Below, piece after piece: positions 30,149 through 41,844 of a stretch of 50,922 bases of DNA. The stretch comes from Cladosporium sp. IMV 00045. Its lineage: Eukaryota; Ascomycota; Dothideomycetes; Cladosporiales; Cladosporiaceae. Within the stretch, counting starts at the first letter, position 1; every line of letters begins with the position of its first letter. The notes below the pieces were generated by a model. It had not been told where the DNA came from, did not search any database, and worked only from the letters and a program-made list of their open reading frames with translations. Both the position numbers and the translations under genes were made by a program. The stretch spans positions 1-50,922 of the forward strand of contig MSJI02000018.1 in the NCBI GenBank assembly GCA_001931905.2, written 5' to 3'.

Positions 30149-31215
30149 TCACGACTGCGCGTTAGCTCTCAGATCATGCAAGATCTTATCAGCACCCAAC
30201 TCCAAGAGCTTCTGCGCCAATTGATTTCCAAGCCTTTGAGCATCTTCAATAGAAACCACCTTCCCAGTAGCACCAGACTGCACCATCTCGCCACCGTCCG
30301 GACTAATAACAGAAGACTTCAAATCCAAAACCTCCTCTTCAGCCCACGAACTTTCTACACCCACCGGAGCACTACAACCACCCTGCAAAGTCCTCAACAA
30401 ACTCCTCTCTGCATGACAAGCAAGCGTCGTAGGCGAATGAGAAAGCAAACTCAGAAACTCCACCATTCTCTCATCACCAGCTCTCACTTCAAGACCCAAC
30501 GCACCCTGGCCAGGAGCGCACAGCACGCCATCGCTAGCGGACAGATACTGGGAAATGCGATCTCCCAGATCGATCCGTTTCAGCCCTGCAGCAGCGAGGA
30601 TGAGACAGTCGTACTGGCCATCGTCGCCATCGAGCTTGCGCAGACGGGTATTAAGATTCCCTCGCACGTCAACACATTGCAAGTGCGGGAAGTGGCGCTT
30701 CGTTTGCGCTTTGCGGCGTACCGAAGAGGTTCCCACCACACTTCCCACTGGGAGGTCTTGGATTCGTCGATAGGGTGAGTTGGCCTTCATGACGACTACG
30801 TCGCGGGGATCTTCGCGGGAGCAGATGATGCCTAGTTCGCAGGAAGGGGGCAGGGACGTGGGCATGTCTGATGGGAGGGAGTGAGTTGGCATACATACTC
30901 TTCATGGACGATTGAGAATTCGAGAGGTCATCTACCTTTCAAGCAATGCACAACGACATCCAACTTCCCATTCGAGAGCGACTGCTCCAACTCCTCTGTC
31001 CAGATGCTTTTCGAGTCGAAAGCCGAGAATGATTTGACTTGGTTCTCGTCGGCCATTGTACTGACGACGTGAGGGACATATTCCACGTCTGGTGCGGTGG
31101 TTTTGAGTTGAGCGATGATTGAGTGGACTTGTGCGATTGCGAGTTGAGATTTGCGAGTGCCGATGTTGATTTTGTTAAGGTTGGACGGCTGCGTTGCTGT
31201 GTTTGAAGTGGCCAT
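30149..31215 (-). CDS. HEM3: Porphobilinogen deaminase (hydroxymethylbilane synthase)
   Basis: There are two exons, 31215-30936 and 30867-30149, with a 68-bp intron (GTAGAT...CATCAG, phase 1). The product is 332 residues. It polymerises four porphobilinogens into hydroxymethylbilane, the third step of heme synthesis, in the cytosol. Visible landmarks are INIGTRKSQLAIAQ near the start, GTSSVRR (about 139-145), VRGNLNTRL (about 161-169), LCAPGQGALGLEVR, and GGCSAPVG, whose Cys (about 248) carries the dipyrromethane cofactor. Length fits the family. The start gives MATSNTATQ. Neighbours do not belong to the heme pathway. Confidence is high. Confidence 0.95.
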
Positions 31216-31649
31216 TTTGAAACGATTGTTTTGCTCGACCCAGCCGAGTGGTTGTCAGTAACGTTTCTTCGTCTGTGGCTATGAGAGACGTCAGCGTGAT
31301 TCCAGGCCAGGCTGTGAGTGTTGGCTATCACGCTTGTTGCAGAACCGCCCGAAATCTACACTTGTTCAATTCGATCTCGGTATACGAGAATCATACGATT
31401 AGTCAACCTTGCAATTTCAGAAGGATCTGGCGCACGGTCCAATCGCCAGCGCAGCTTTCTCTCGACTTCTTGCAGTAGTCAGTATTCAACCGATTGGATG
31501 TGTCTGTCATTAAGGTACTGAATGCCGATGAGTACACACGCGGAAAGCGTCGACATCACGGTAAATTCCGTGCAGGAGATACCTTCTCTGCAAAGACCAA
31601 GTTTCTCATGATAGGTTCCACAGCTCGAACCTTTGCTCCCATCAACACC
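31216..31649. promoter_or_regulatory. Upstream region of HEM3 and 3' flank of the Dabb gene
   Basis: These 434 bp lie between two minus-strand genes. I see no further gene. Confidence 0.4.
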
Positions 31650-32204
31650 TCACCATCCGAGATTCTCCTCCTCCCTGTAGTCGTAAACGAAGACCTGCTC
31701 GAGCAGCGGATCGGTCTCTTTCTAAGTGACAAGACGCAATCACCGTCAGAGTCGAAAGACAAGGTAAGACTGATCAAAATCGCAAACATACCTTCAACTT
31801 GTCATGTCCCGGCTCTTTATCAAACTCCAAACGAGCTTCTTCACTCTGAAATCAAATCAGCACCATCCAGACCCTGATTCCAATTCCCTAACATCCGAAT
31901 CCGCAAGGAAAAAGCCAACCTTAAAAACAACCCTAAACCCCATATCCCACTCCTTCTCCCTCTTCACCCCCGTCAACTCCAGCGGCGTGTCAAGCGGCTT
32001 GCCACCTTTCGGCATTCCGCAGATGAGGTCTTGATGCTGTGCATAAAGGTCCAAGAAAGCGCGAGCGCGATCACCTTTTTGTGAGGCGGTGACTTCGGGC
32101 TTGAAGCGGAAGGTCGCGATGCGGGTTATGGGTGTTGGGGTGGACATTGTGAGGGCGTGGATGGGGAGGAGCAGCAGGAGAAGGAGGGAATGGAGGAAAT
32201 GCAT
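31650..32204 (-). CDS. Stress-responsive A/B barrel (Dabb) domain protein with possible signal peptide
   Basis: There are three exons: 32204-31920, 31845-31792 and 31721-31650. The introns are 74 bp (GTTGGC...TTTCAG) and 70 bp (GTATGT...CTTAG), both phase 0. The product is 136 residues. The Dabb core begins ITRIATFRFKPEVT and continues to WDMGFRVVFK. The small exons add SEEARLEFDKEPGHDKLK and KETDPLLEQVFVYDYREEE, which match the end of this fold, so the spliced model is much better than the single-exon frame. The first 19 residues (MHFLHSLLLLLLLPIHALT) look like a signal peptide; starting instead at ATG 32147 (MSTPTPITR) would give a 117-residue cytosolic protein. Dabb proteins are dimeric barrels, some acting in polyketide cyclisation or stress; this one's role is unknown. 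Confidence 0.8.
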
Positions 32205-33520
32205 TGAGGAGGGTTGGATGAGTCTGTTGGAGCTGAAGAGCTGAGTCTTGTATGTTTAAGGTATGCACTCTGGTGTAGTTCCAGCTCTGTTCAGCTGGGC
32301 GTGCGTTTCCGGTGAGGAGAACCGGCGCAGCGGTGTAGCTAAAAACCCAACCAAGGGCATTCGATGCAGGCGTGATGCGTTGTGGGACCTTGATATATAA
32401 CAGTTCGCAGGTATACGGTGATGTTTCTGCTTGTCTCAGTCTTACTCGCGACCGTGCGTGCATGGAAAAGTGCAAGTCAAAATGCTGACTGAACAATACT
32501 CTCAAAGCCGATTTGGCGGATTTAATGGATACCTAATCGAAGCTGCAATTTGTCGATCGGAAGGATCGATGAGAGAAAATTTCGAAGAGTTGAGGAAATA
32601 GAGGGGGTGAGATCCTGAAAGACACGTCTCCGGCATTTCGTCGATCGGAGGTCGACCATCAATCAAAGTCATGATGAAGGTGCCAGAGAAGAGACGTCAC
32701 CAACGGGGAAAGCTCAATACGGCGCCCAGAAAACGCAAGAGACGGTGATCAACACGAAAAAGAAAAGGTTAATCAACCAGAGAAAAGGTACAAACAGTAA
32801 AAACGCCCATCAATACAGCCGAACCCCCTCCCACCCCAACCCATCATGACATCCCCCATCATTAATCCTCCCAGTAAAGAAACCCAAACCTTTCCCCATC
32901 ATCATTAGTGGTATAAGAAAAAAGAAACAAACCCCCTCCCTACAATGAAGAGTAGCACCCCAAACGTTCGTGGTATAGTCAAGACACAAAAAGCGCCATG
33001 CTTTTTTCTTCCCTCCCGATCCAATCCCGGTCGAAAACAAGAAAATGCCTCAAACCAAGCTCTCGGCAACAAACCCAGAGACAAAACGCCTACGCTTCTT
33101 TTTAAGAGGCCTGTAACCGTAACCACAAAGGCTGTCGGATCCCCTGCTTCCTCCAGTCGTCTGTCTCCTGTTTGACAGAACCCCCTTGCCTCGATGCGTA
33201 TGCCGCGAAGAAAAGAAGAGAAAAAGGAAATGCATGAACAACGCGTCACGAACGAAAAAGGAAAAAAGCCAAAAAGAAACCTTGCACCCATCGCTATGCA
33301 ACCCCCCAAAGAAACTGAATCTTCCCTTGTAGTGGATCATGCCCTCCCTTTCCTGCAGAGAACCATACCCAAAGACAAGACTCCTCCACTCGCTTCGCTT
33401 TGCATGCGTAAAGAAAAGAAGAGAAGAAAAAAAGAAAAGAAAAGAAAAAGCGGAAACATACATACCCTCAAAAGCAGTGGTTAATACAGAGCTGTGCAGT
33501 GTATCTTTCCGCCTTTGTAT
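32205..33520. other. Intergenic region, A-rich low complexity
   Basis: It contains the Dabb promoter and the probable 3' UTR of the coiled-coil gene. An A/G-rich low-complexity run lies at about 33409-33451. Short ORFs here show no domain. Confidence 0.4.
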
Positions 33521-36391
33521 TTAAAGCCGATCAGGAAACGCCCCGTCGTAGTTGCTTTCCTCGTCGTCGTAGTCGTCGTGATCATCGTCGTCGTCATTGT
33601 CGCTTTCGTTGATCCATAGTAAGCCTTCGGGCGGACGGGAGTCTACTCTATGGGCGTGATGTCCATCCAGCCCGCCCGAGTGCATATCGCTGTAGCCGAG
33701 AAGCACAGGGCGGAGTCTCTGCACTGTCAGAATGGTAGCGATGTCCTGATCTTGCATGTACTCCTCGCTCGCGCGGCTACGGACGGGACTGCTCGGCCCG
33801 TGACGAAGAATCATGTTGCGCAACGTGTCAAGCGAAGACTACTCGCCTGCCGTGCGCCTGGAGCTGCGCTCTTCTTCCTCTTCGAGGACGTCGCTGAGTC
33901 TTGTCGGGTGGTGGTGCGCGGTGCGCAGGGTGTCCCAGTCGCCGTAGCCTTCGCCCTCGTAGTCTGGGCCGGCGGGCTGCTGTGGTGGTTGCTGCGTTGG
34001 CGGCGAGGGCTCATATGATGCCATGGCCTGCGCGCTCGTGGCGGGGATTGTGGGCGCCTCGGGCAAGATCTGACCGCTGACGGCGCCAGATCCACGGTAG
34101 CGGGCGGCGAGCTCTGCCTCGCGCTGGATGTCGGCTTCCGTATCGTAGTCATCTTCTTCGCTGATGGAAGAGCGTTGGCCTGCCGGACGGTAGCCTTGTG
34201 TTTGCTCGACTGGATAATCAGTGTCGCCTTCGCTCTGTATGTAACTAGACCCCGGTTGATACTCCTGCGGGTGTCCTTGACCAGACGACGGAGGCTGAGG
34301 AGAATGCAGATATGTGTCTTGAGGGTGGTGTTGGTAGAATTGCCCGTCTGAGGAGACGATGGGCAAGTTGCGAGGACCGCCTAGCTGACCCGAAGATACT
34401 GGGCGTTGGCCGGCAGATGCTGGACGCTGGCCAGCCATTGGGATAGCCGTCTGCGCAGATGCGCCACTTTGGGCACTGGTAGTACCGTCGTGAGGGCTGC
34501 TGAGCGGATATGGCTGATACGTGCCGGCAGCCAACGACGTCACATCAGGCTCGTTATGCACAGGCTTGCTCTCGGTGAAAGGATCGGTGTTGGTTGGCGA
34601 ATGCTGATCCCGGTAGTATTCCTCTTCACCGGGCATCCCAGGAGCACCTGCACTAGTAGCGCCGGGGGTACCACCATAGTGCATCCCTTCTCTGGTTGTC
34701 GGACGTTGCTGGTTCGCACTGCCCGTCCTGCTTGGGCCGCCAAAGTATGGTACTACTTGCACGCCGCTGACAACAGTGACTCTACCTGCTTTGAGGCTTT
34801 CGGCAAGATCCAATGAGTCTTGATTACGGCGACCCAACTCTTCCCACGCACGGCGAGCCTCTTCTTTCGAGATCATCAGCTCGCGTCTCATCTCTGCGAC
34901 TTCTCGCCTTGCGTTCTCTGCGGCAATGTCACTTTCGACACGCTGTTTGGAAGCTCTCTGTCGTTCGGCTCGCTCGTCTTGTAGTTGCTGCTCGAGCTGC
35001 GCCCTTACTTCTGAATTCCGCTCCGTGTCTGCTCGTGTCTCGAAGAACCATCTCTGGAACTTACGCTCGCTGCTGGCACGCAAGCGTTGCAACTCAACGA
35101 CGGCATGGAACAAGTTCGCTCCTGCTGCAGACAGATCCGTAATCTGTCTAGACATTGCCGACGCTGACGGAACGCTGCGCTGTATATCTTCAGCATCACT
35201 TTCCAGTTTTCGAAGCCAGTAAGATGTGAGTCCTTCCCAGTGCGAAGACAATTGCTCCCATCGCTCGAATGCATGAGGGAAGGTGGAACTCTTCGAACCT
35301 TGCTGACCTTCATTGACATTGAGAGGCGGTGGAGGCTGCACCGGAGGCGCTCCGGTTGTTGGGGCACCGGATCCTGCTTGTTGCTGTTGCGAATTTGAGG
35401 CTTGACGTGATGCTGGTGCAGATGAGCTTAGAGGCCGGCGGGTTGGACCAGCGGTTGGTTGGGCGGGTCTCGGTTGGTCTTGTGCTACGCTACTAGAAGC
35501 AGCACGACGACTGGGTCCACCAGCACTTATCCCTCCGGAGACATATCCAGAGTTACCAGCAACGGTACGTCCTGTGGGAACGCCGTAGTCCGCACCGCTT
35601 GCCACAAATCCACTACCGCTGTTCCTATTTCCGGGCACGTTTCCTGGATGTGTGCTGGGGTCCGAAGGATATTGAGATTGGGCTGCATTGTACCCAGAAG
35701 CAGCAGCAGCCCTTCTGTCAGCGCTATATCGGCGCTCCTGCGCCAACTGCGCTCTGCGTTGTTCTTCCGCCTTTGCTTCTTCCTGCCTCCTAGCCTCTCT
35801 CTCCTGTCTGTTGCGCATAACATCGCGCGGGGTCTTCAAGCCTGTCGGTGTGCCTGACGGGACCGGCACGGGTCCGCCAGTCCTGGCTCCACCATTGGAG
35901 GCACGTCCACCGCCCAGATCAGACATCTGGGCCAACTCCTCGTGCAGATCCGCACTGAATGGGTGAGGTTTGCGCAGAGCTTCTTCGAGTGCGTAGAGGA
36001 CAGCCGCGTGAGTGCGATTGGATATGCGTAGGGCGGGGTGTGGGACGTGGTCGACTGGATGCGCCGAGGCAGCTCGTCGGTGGTGAGGTGATGGGTATCG
36101 CGGTCCAGGGGATACGGTGCGATTGTTTCGCTCGCGCTGAACGAAGGGATCACGCGGAGGCGAGTCGACCGAGCTCGCCCGCACGTGCGACTGCTTCCTC
36201 GGGTCGTCGAATCTGGGCGTGCGCCGAAGGGTGTTGACGCTACCTGAAGAAGAGGACGGCCGTGAGAAGTCGTGAAGTTGCTGGCGGTAGTATGCCGAGG
36301 CCTGCTCGTTGCGCTTCCGGATTAAAGGCGTCGTCAGACGGTCGTGGGGCTCGTCTCGGTCGTTAAAGTCGCTGAAGCGTATGCGCGACAC
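33521..36391 (-). CDS. Conserved fungal coiled-coil protein of unknown function (5' end unresolved)
   Basis: The main exon is open from 36391 down to 33843. A 54-bp intron (33842-33789, GTAGTC...GAGCAG, phase 2) joins it to 33788-33521, adding 89 codons that include QDIATILTVQRLRPVLLGY and an acidic end (NDDDDDHDDYDDEE). An alternative acceptor 12 bp further keeps the same frame. The frame at 36391 begins with GTG (VSRIRFSDFN), not ATG, so an upstream exon is missing from the model; ATG 36647 is a candidate start. From about 36391 the chain reads disordered, then an ordered block (HAFERWEQLSSHWEGLTSYW, LSAAGANLFHAVVELQRLRA) and a coiled coil (LEQQLQDERAERQRASKQRV). I recognise the block as conserved in fungi but know no function. 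Confidence 0.75.
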
Positions 36392-39114
36392 GGCTGCGAG
36401 CTGTGGAGGCTGTCAAGGGCGGTTCGGCGGGTCGCAAACGGAATTACTGGTTGCAGAATGAGTCGGCGACCGTGGTGGTAGGTGTTGTGGGTGGTGTCGC
36501 GAGCCAATGGGTGACCGCGACGCAATGCGCGTGTGGTGGAGAGTAAGTTGCGGTTGCGCGAGGGCGAGCTGAGCTGGAGGAAGTGGAGGTTGGGATTGTT
36601 GATTGAAGTGCTGGGGAGGAGGGTGAGCGCGTTGCGACAACAGCCATAATCAGACCAACAAGACGAAAGAGGAACAAGAAGGTCGACGCGACCGACTGAA
36701 GCGAAAGACTGGGAGACAGAAAGAGAGTGTGTGTGAGAGAGTGTGTGAGCGAGCAGTGAGAGAGAGAGGGCACAGGGCAGTTGGAATAATGTGGAGGCTG
36801 GTTTGGCGTGACGTGGGTAGCGCTCGAGCGCTCGAGCTTTCGAGGTGGCTGGCTGGCGTTGGATGGAATGCTTGTTGGAACAGCTGTTGCTACCCGACTC
36901 TCAGCGGGATGGGAATAGACGAGGGTAATAATAACATGAAAATCGTAACGACAATCAGAGAGACACTCCAGACTGACCTTCTTCTCTATTCCCTCTCTAA
37001 TTCGATCCTGCTGTCCCTCCCCCTAGTCGCCCATCCATGCACAGGCCCCGCGTGCCCTCCTCGTGTGTCGTTGTTATATAGCGTGGGCGTTGGTGGTATA
37101 GGCAGGTGTGAGTAGTGACCGGGGATTTCTTCGTGCCAGTAAACTAAACAGGTATATGTGCAAGCGTGCAAGTCGTTTTCCTGTCATGACACCCTCCCTT
37201 CCAAAGAGGTTGGTTGCGCTGTGTGCCCCGGTGAGCCTGGTGCGCTGGCACGAATGTCGTCGGTCTTGCGGTGAAGAATGAGGTAGTGCTGCTTCCTTCG
37301 GTTCGGCAAGTGCGCATGTGAGTGAGGTAATCATCGAGGCTCGACTGGACTCGATGCGACTTGACGATGACTTGCTGCAAGGAGGAATTGCTGGACAGTC
37401 GATCTCGTCTCGTCTCGTATTGCCTCCTTCATACCCCCTAACCCTTCACCTGTCTCAGTCGCAGCAATAATAATACGACAAGAGAAACCGCCACCCTTGC
37501 CAATGGCACCACTTGTCCCTGTCCGTCCTATCTTCTTCCCTTAGCCCTGCATCACGCCCAGGGCCTAAAGTCCGTCTGCCAAACAGCCATGGAAAACGGG
37601 AAGAATACGGGCGGTAGGTAGTAGCAGTCCGCAAACACTAAAAACGCAAGGACGACAACAAAAACGAAACCCAAACAGAACGAAGCGGTATAGCCAGACC
37701 TCCATCGCTAACCGGACAAACACCAGTCCCCATCAACCAAACACTCGTCGCTCAATCTTGCCTGACCGCCGCAACCCGCCTAAGCCTTCGGTAGTAGTCC
37801 AAAAACGTATGGTCACGGCCATCGCTCACCTCCATCTCTGCGCGGGCGCTATAGCACGCACGATGATGCTCTGATTCCCATCCCGGGGTGTTGCCAGCGC
37901 AGACAGAGCACGCACCCCTGTCCGCGTTCGAGGCGTGCGTGCGTTGCCGGCGAGAATTTTCCCCGCTGCGAGCAATTGGGCCCGTCATCCTGGTTTTGAG
38001 CGAGCCGTTCGGAGATGAGGTGGGATGAGACGAACGGGGGGAGGGTATCACACTATCACGTATCTCAAGAAAAGGAGATGGGGGAGATGGAGTTTCGATG
38101 ACAGGGTCTTCAATATATAGATGTCAGGCCTGCTATAGGCAACCCGTTCTGGTCATTTTGGGGGATCCCTGCTTCGGCCAATCATCGCCCATACAAGTCT
38201 TTTTATCAAGAGCCGCGCAGAGTGGAGATTTCGCGGTGGCAGGAAAGGGAAGTTCCTTTGCCGGAGAAAATGCGTTCGATCGATCAGTCGAGACAATCGA
38301 TGTCTGTGGCAGAGGTTCGGGCTCGCATGCATGCATCTTTCCTCTCGCGTGACAAAATGCTTCCGTCTTCACGACATGTGCAATAACACAGCAAAGACTC
38401 CACCTAGATGTTTGGGCAGGTACGGATGACGGCAGCAGCATGGTTTTCCCACATCATCACTTCGGCACCCATTTCTTCCCCCACACCCGAAAACCCCTGG
38501 CGTACCAAATTTCCATCGAGCAGCTTTGGCAGCAATTGGGCACCGAAGGGCGCTTGTGGCGACATCCTGGTCGGCACGATTCAGACCGTCCAGAGGGTTT
38601 CAACGGTCGAGGAAGTTTATCTTGAGCTCATCAGATTTCTGCTTGCTTGTGTTTGCACTTCAGTGTGTTCGTGTACAATTTTGACGGTGGTTGCTCTCGC
38701 AGTGGCCAGTGTGTGTCTGCAAGTGTTATCAGCGCCGTCAAACCCAATTGACTATGGGAATGGCACAGCGATCTCGTGTCATTGCTATAGCTGCCACCTT
38801 CATTGGTTACAAGGACGAATAGAATGCTGACTCGAGTGCTCTTATCGAGTATGATTTGTCTGCTGCGTACGCGAGGTTAGCACAAATCCTAATTGCTGCA
38901 CAACGCCAGCATCGCCTGATGCTGCACGGATACAGAGGCGCCGGGCACAAGAGCAGCTGAGGCCGCCATGCAGTAAGATTCACGAGTTCACAGCCAGACT
39001 CTGCGAAGTGCTTGATTCCCAGTCCGTCGATGGGCCATAGTCGAAAACACAATCGAGACAATCAAGAAGACCACGCATTTTGCGCGTAAGCTTGGCTTAC
39101 GATCTTGAACAGCG
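36392..39114. other. Long region without a recognised gene (2.7 kb)
   Basis: The left part (36392-36800) probably holds the missing 5' exon and the leader of the coiled-coil gene, including a GT/GA-rich stretch near 36720-36770. The rest has short ORFs on both strands (for example 37752-38051 minus and 38408-38830 plus), none with a recognisable motif. A small palindromic run tgcatgcatgca type occurs near 38329. A noncoding RNA or a small orphan gene cannot be excluded. Confidence 0.4.
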
Positions 39115-39972
39115 ATGTCGAATTATCAGGACCAGCAAGCTTGGGGTTACGCGAGGCAGCACAACGGAAACGTCTGTATGTCATGTCAAAAGAAAGTCGT
39201 CGCCTGAGAGCTTCAATGTTGATGGCTCGTAGACAACACGAACACATACAACGGCTACACGCCGCCGCGACATTTCTCACCTGAAGAACGGAAGCGCCAA
39301 AACAAAGAGCTCCTCAGAGCTGCCGAAGAAGGCCAGCACCATCGTGTCGAATATCTTCTGAGACTCGGGGTGGATGTTGACTACACTGAGGAATACGGAG
39401 AGACGGCTCTACTCCTTGCTGCAAAAGCAGGGAAGTTCGATATAGCAATATTGCTAATCAGGGCTGGTGCCGACGTCAACTTTGCAAAAAGGATAGTACT
39501 TCTGACAGCCTTGCATTTCGCCGCGCTCTCAGAGAGTCCAGACATCGTTGAAGCCCTCATTGCCTCTGGGGCCAACGTCGAACAAAGAGATCTGTTCGGT
39601 GGAACTGCGTTACACCTGGCCGCACGGGCTGGCAACGTGAGAATCATGAGCTTGCTAATATCCAACAGCGCGGACTTGGAAACAAGCGATGAATCGGGCA
39701 AAACACCTCTACACCTCGCTACATTGCATGGGAAAGATGATGCGGTACGGCTTCTTTGCAGGAAAGGTGCCAACATTAACGCCGCCGCGGATAATGGCAA
39801 GACGGCTCTGCATTTTGCTGTCACGGTTGTAGATTGTCTCCACATTGTAAAGGGTCTGGTCCTCGCTGGAGCAAGCCTGACAGCTTGTGATGACCATCGG
39901 AAAACGCCCCTCTCACTCGCACGAAGCGATGATGTGAAAGATTTTCTTGAAAGTCACGGCGCCAGAGAATGA
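39115..39972 (+). CDS. Ankyrin-repeat protein with Asn/Gly-rich N-terminus
   Basis: There are two exons, 39115-39175 and 39233-39972, with a 57-bp intron (GTATGT...CGTAG, phase 1). The product is 266 residues. The N-terminus reads AWGYARQHNGNV, then YNTNTYNGYTPPRHFS across the junction. Five to six ankyrin repeats follow from about residue 45 (ELLRAAEEGQ, GETALLLAAKAGKFDIAILL, LTALHFAALSESPDIVEALI, GGTALHLAARAGNVRIMSLL, GKTPLHLATLHGKDDAVRLL, GKTALHFAVT). Ankyrin repeats bind other proteins; no catalytic domain is present. The short Asn/Gly/Tyr-rich leader resembles linkers seen near amyloid-type motifs in fungal death-signalling proteins, but one copy is weak evidence. It lies 480 bp upstream of the HET pseudogene on the same strand. 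Confidence 0.85.
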
Positions 39973-40452
39973 TTCGAATCAGCAGAGCTCGAAGAGATCA
40001 TGCTCTACTTGGATTCCGGATATGAGGGTGTCGCGTCAAGATGTCCTGAGGCCTCGCAACGTTCGCTCTAAGCTTGACGATCAGGAATTCGCACACGAGT
40101 CTCAAAGATGGGGGAGCAATCGAAGCATGTTATTTGCAGAACCAGCTTGACAATCTCCCCCACGTCTCTTCAGCACACTGCCAGCCTCCTTACGTTCTGT
40201 CACCTTAAGGGAGGTGAAATCGACAAGGGAGAATGCATAGACACTCATCTTATCAGAGTCGAATCCTGAGAACGCCAGATGTGGTGCTGCATTGGCGAGT
40301 ACCCATGCAAGTCATCCGCCACCACTTAGCGAGCCAAGGAAAGCGCCCGATCAAGCGCCATCGTCTGCCTGGTCAGACAGCTTCGCCTCAGCTTGCTTTG
40401 AGACCAGAAGCATTCAAACTCCCACCTGACCTCGAATACCCAAAAACTGAAC
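39973..40452. other. Intergenic region between ankyrin gene and HET pseudogene
   Basis: These 480 bp hold the 3' flank of the ankyrin gene and the former promoter of the HET gene. No gene seen. Confidence 0.4.
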
Positions 40453-41586
40453 ATGCGTCTGCTCGACACAACCACCTTGGAGTTCACAGAATACCCCGAC
40501 CGCCCAGATGTAGAATACGCCATCCTCTCACACAGATGGGGGGACGAAGGAGTCACGTTCAAAGAATACCGCAAGAGCCGTGACAACATCAAACATCGAG
40601 CAGGGTACCACCAAATCGTCGACTTCTGCGCCATCGCGCGCATGAGAGGTTTCGGTCTCGCTTGGATCGACACATGCTGCATCGACAAACGCAGCAGCGC
40701 TGAGCTTTCTGAGGCCATCAACTCCATGTACGCATGGTACGAACATTCGGCGGAATGCTACGTGTGGCTCAACGACTACAAGGGTAGTATAGAGAGCTTG
40801 GGTGAATGCTAGTGGTTCTCACGGGGTTGGACCTTACAAGAGATGCTCGCTCCAAAGCTTGTCGTGTTCTTCACAGCGGACTGGGAGGTTATCGGACACA
40901 AAAGTCTTTCCTCGATGAGGCAACCATCGGCTCTGAGAACTAGGGGTCCAAGCATTGTCGCAGAGCTCTCCAAGGTGACGTGAGTGCCAGAGTTGTATCT
41001 CGATAATCTTCCAGTTGATGAAGCGAGCATCGCAGAACGCATGAGTTGGGCCGCAGGCCGTGAAACGACACGCGGGGAGGATCGAGCCTACAGCCTCCTT
41101 GGACTGTTCAAAGTGCATATGCCGTTACTGTACGGCGAAGGCAGCAAAGCTTTTATACGCCTGCAAGAAGAAATCATGCGGAGAAGCGATGACGACTCAA
41201 TACTCTGCCACGGGCATCACAATATTCTTGCGAGAACGCCATTCGATTTCCGGGAATCTGGCGAAATTGTGGCTGGTCCTATGCGCGCTGCTGTGGAGCC
41301 TTATGAGATGACAAACAGAGGTTTGAAGTTGCATGTCAAGGCCCGATTATTGCCCATGCCACATGAACACACGAGGTACAAGGAGGAGATCTACAGAATC
41401 GAGCTTGGGTGCCACAAACTGGATGAAAAGAGCATTGCTCGGTACAAAAGAATACCGCAATTCCTCTATGTTCAGCGTTTCGGCCATGTCGTCTTGAAAT
41501 ACCAGGACTATCCATCGTACTTGGTCAAAAATGAAGTGCGATCATGGGGTAATGAGACAACTCAAATGTTCTACGTGACACTCTAA
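40453..41586 (+). pseudogene. HET domain gene broken by two in-frame stop codons
   Basis: The reading frame from ATG 40453 to the stop at 41586 is a full HET-type protein except for TAG at 40810-40812 and TGA at 40981-40983, both in the same frame. The pieces read YAILSHRWGDEGVTFKEYR, FGLAWIDTCCIDKRSSAELS, then WFSRGWTLQEMLAPKLVVFF after the first stop, and IAERMSWAAGRETTRGEDRA with YSLLGLFKVHMPLLYGEGSK after the second. These are the expected consecutive blocks of the HET family, in the expected spacing, so an intron removing the stops would also remove conserved sequence. Unspliced, only 119 residues would be made. A frame that is otherwise intact for 1.1 kb suggests recent loss. Transcription or readthrough is untested. 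Confidence 0.85.
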
Positions 41587-41844
41587 GCTATTGGTTTGTA
41601 TTGTGCAGTCCAAAGTCTTGAAGTAGTTTTTTCGGCGTACTTATGATGCTCTTTCCAGGCTATTTGCTTCACAGCATTTAGTTGCAGTGCCTCATGATGA
41701 GAGCGAAGTCATTTCCTCTGGGTCAAAAGTCACATACCGACAAATACCTGCTAGCTACGTAGCGCCAAAGCAGATAGGTAAGCGTGATGCTGGGATCGAA
41801 AGTGTGCGATGTAATATACTGAACACTGATGTTGACGCCTCAAG

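Noticed and set aside
29861..30778. 305-codon open frame on the plus strand
   Set aside because: It is mostly antisense to HEM3 and partly overlaps the last OPT exon in another frame.
32905..33309. 134-codon Phe/Arg-rich frame on the minus strand
   Set aside because: Low-complexity 3' flank of the coiled-coil gene without domain or conserved pattern.
40787..40992. Intron that would remove both stops in the HET pseudogene
   Set aside because: It would also delete the conserved WFSRGWTLQE block, which lies at normal spacing from its neighbours. A 29-bp intron removing only the first stop is too short.
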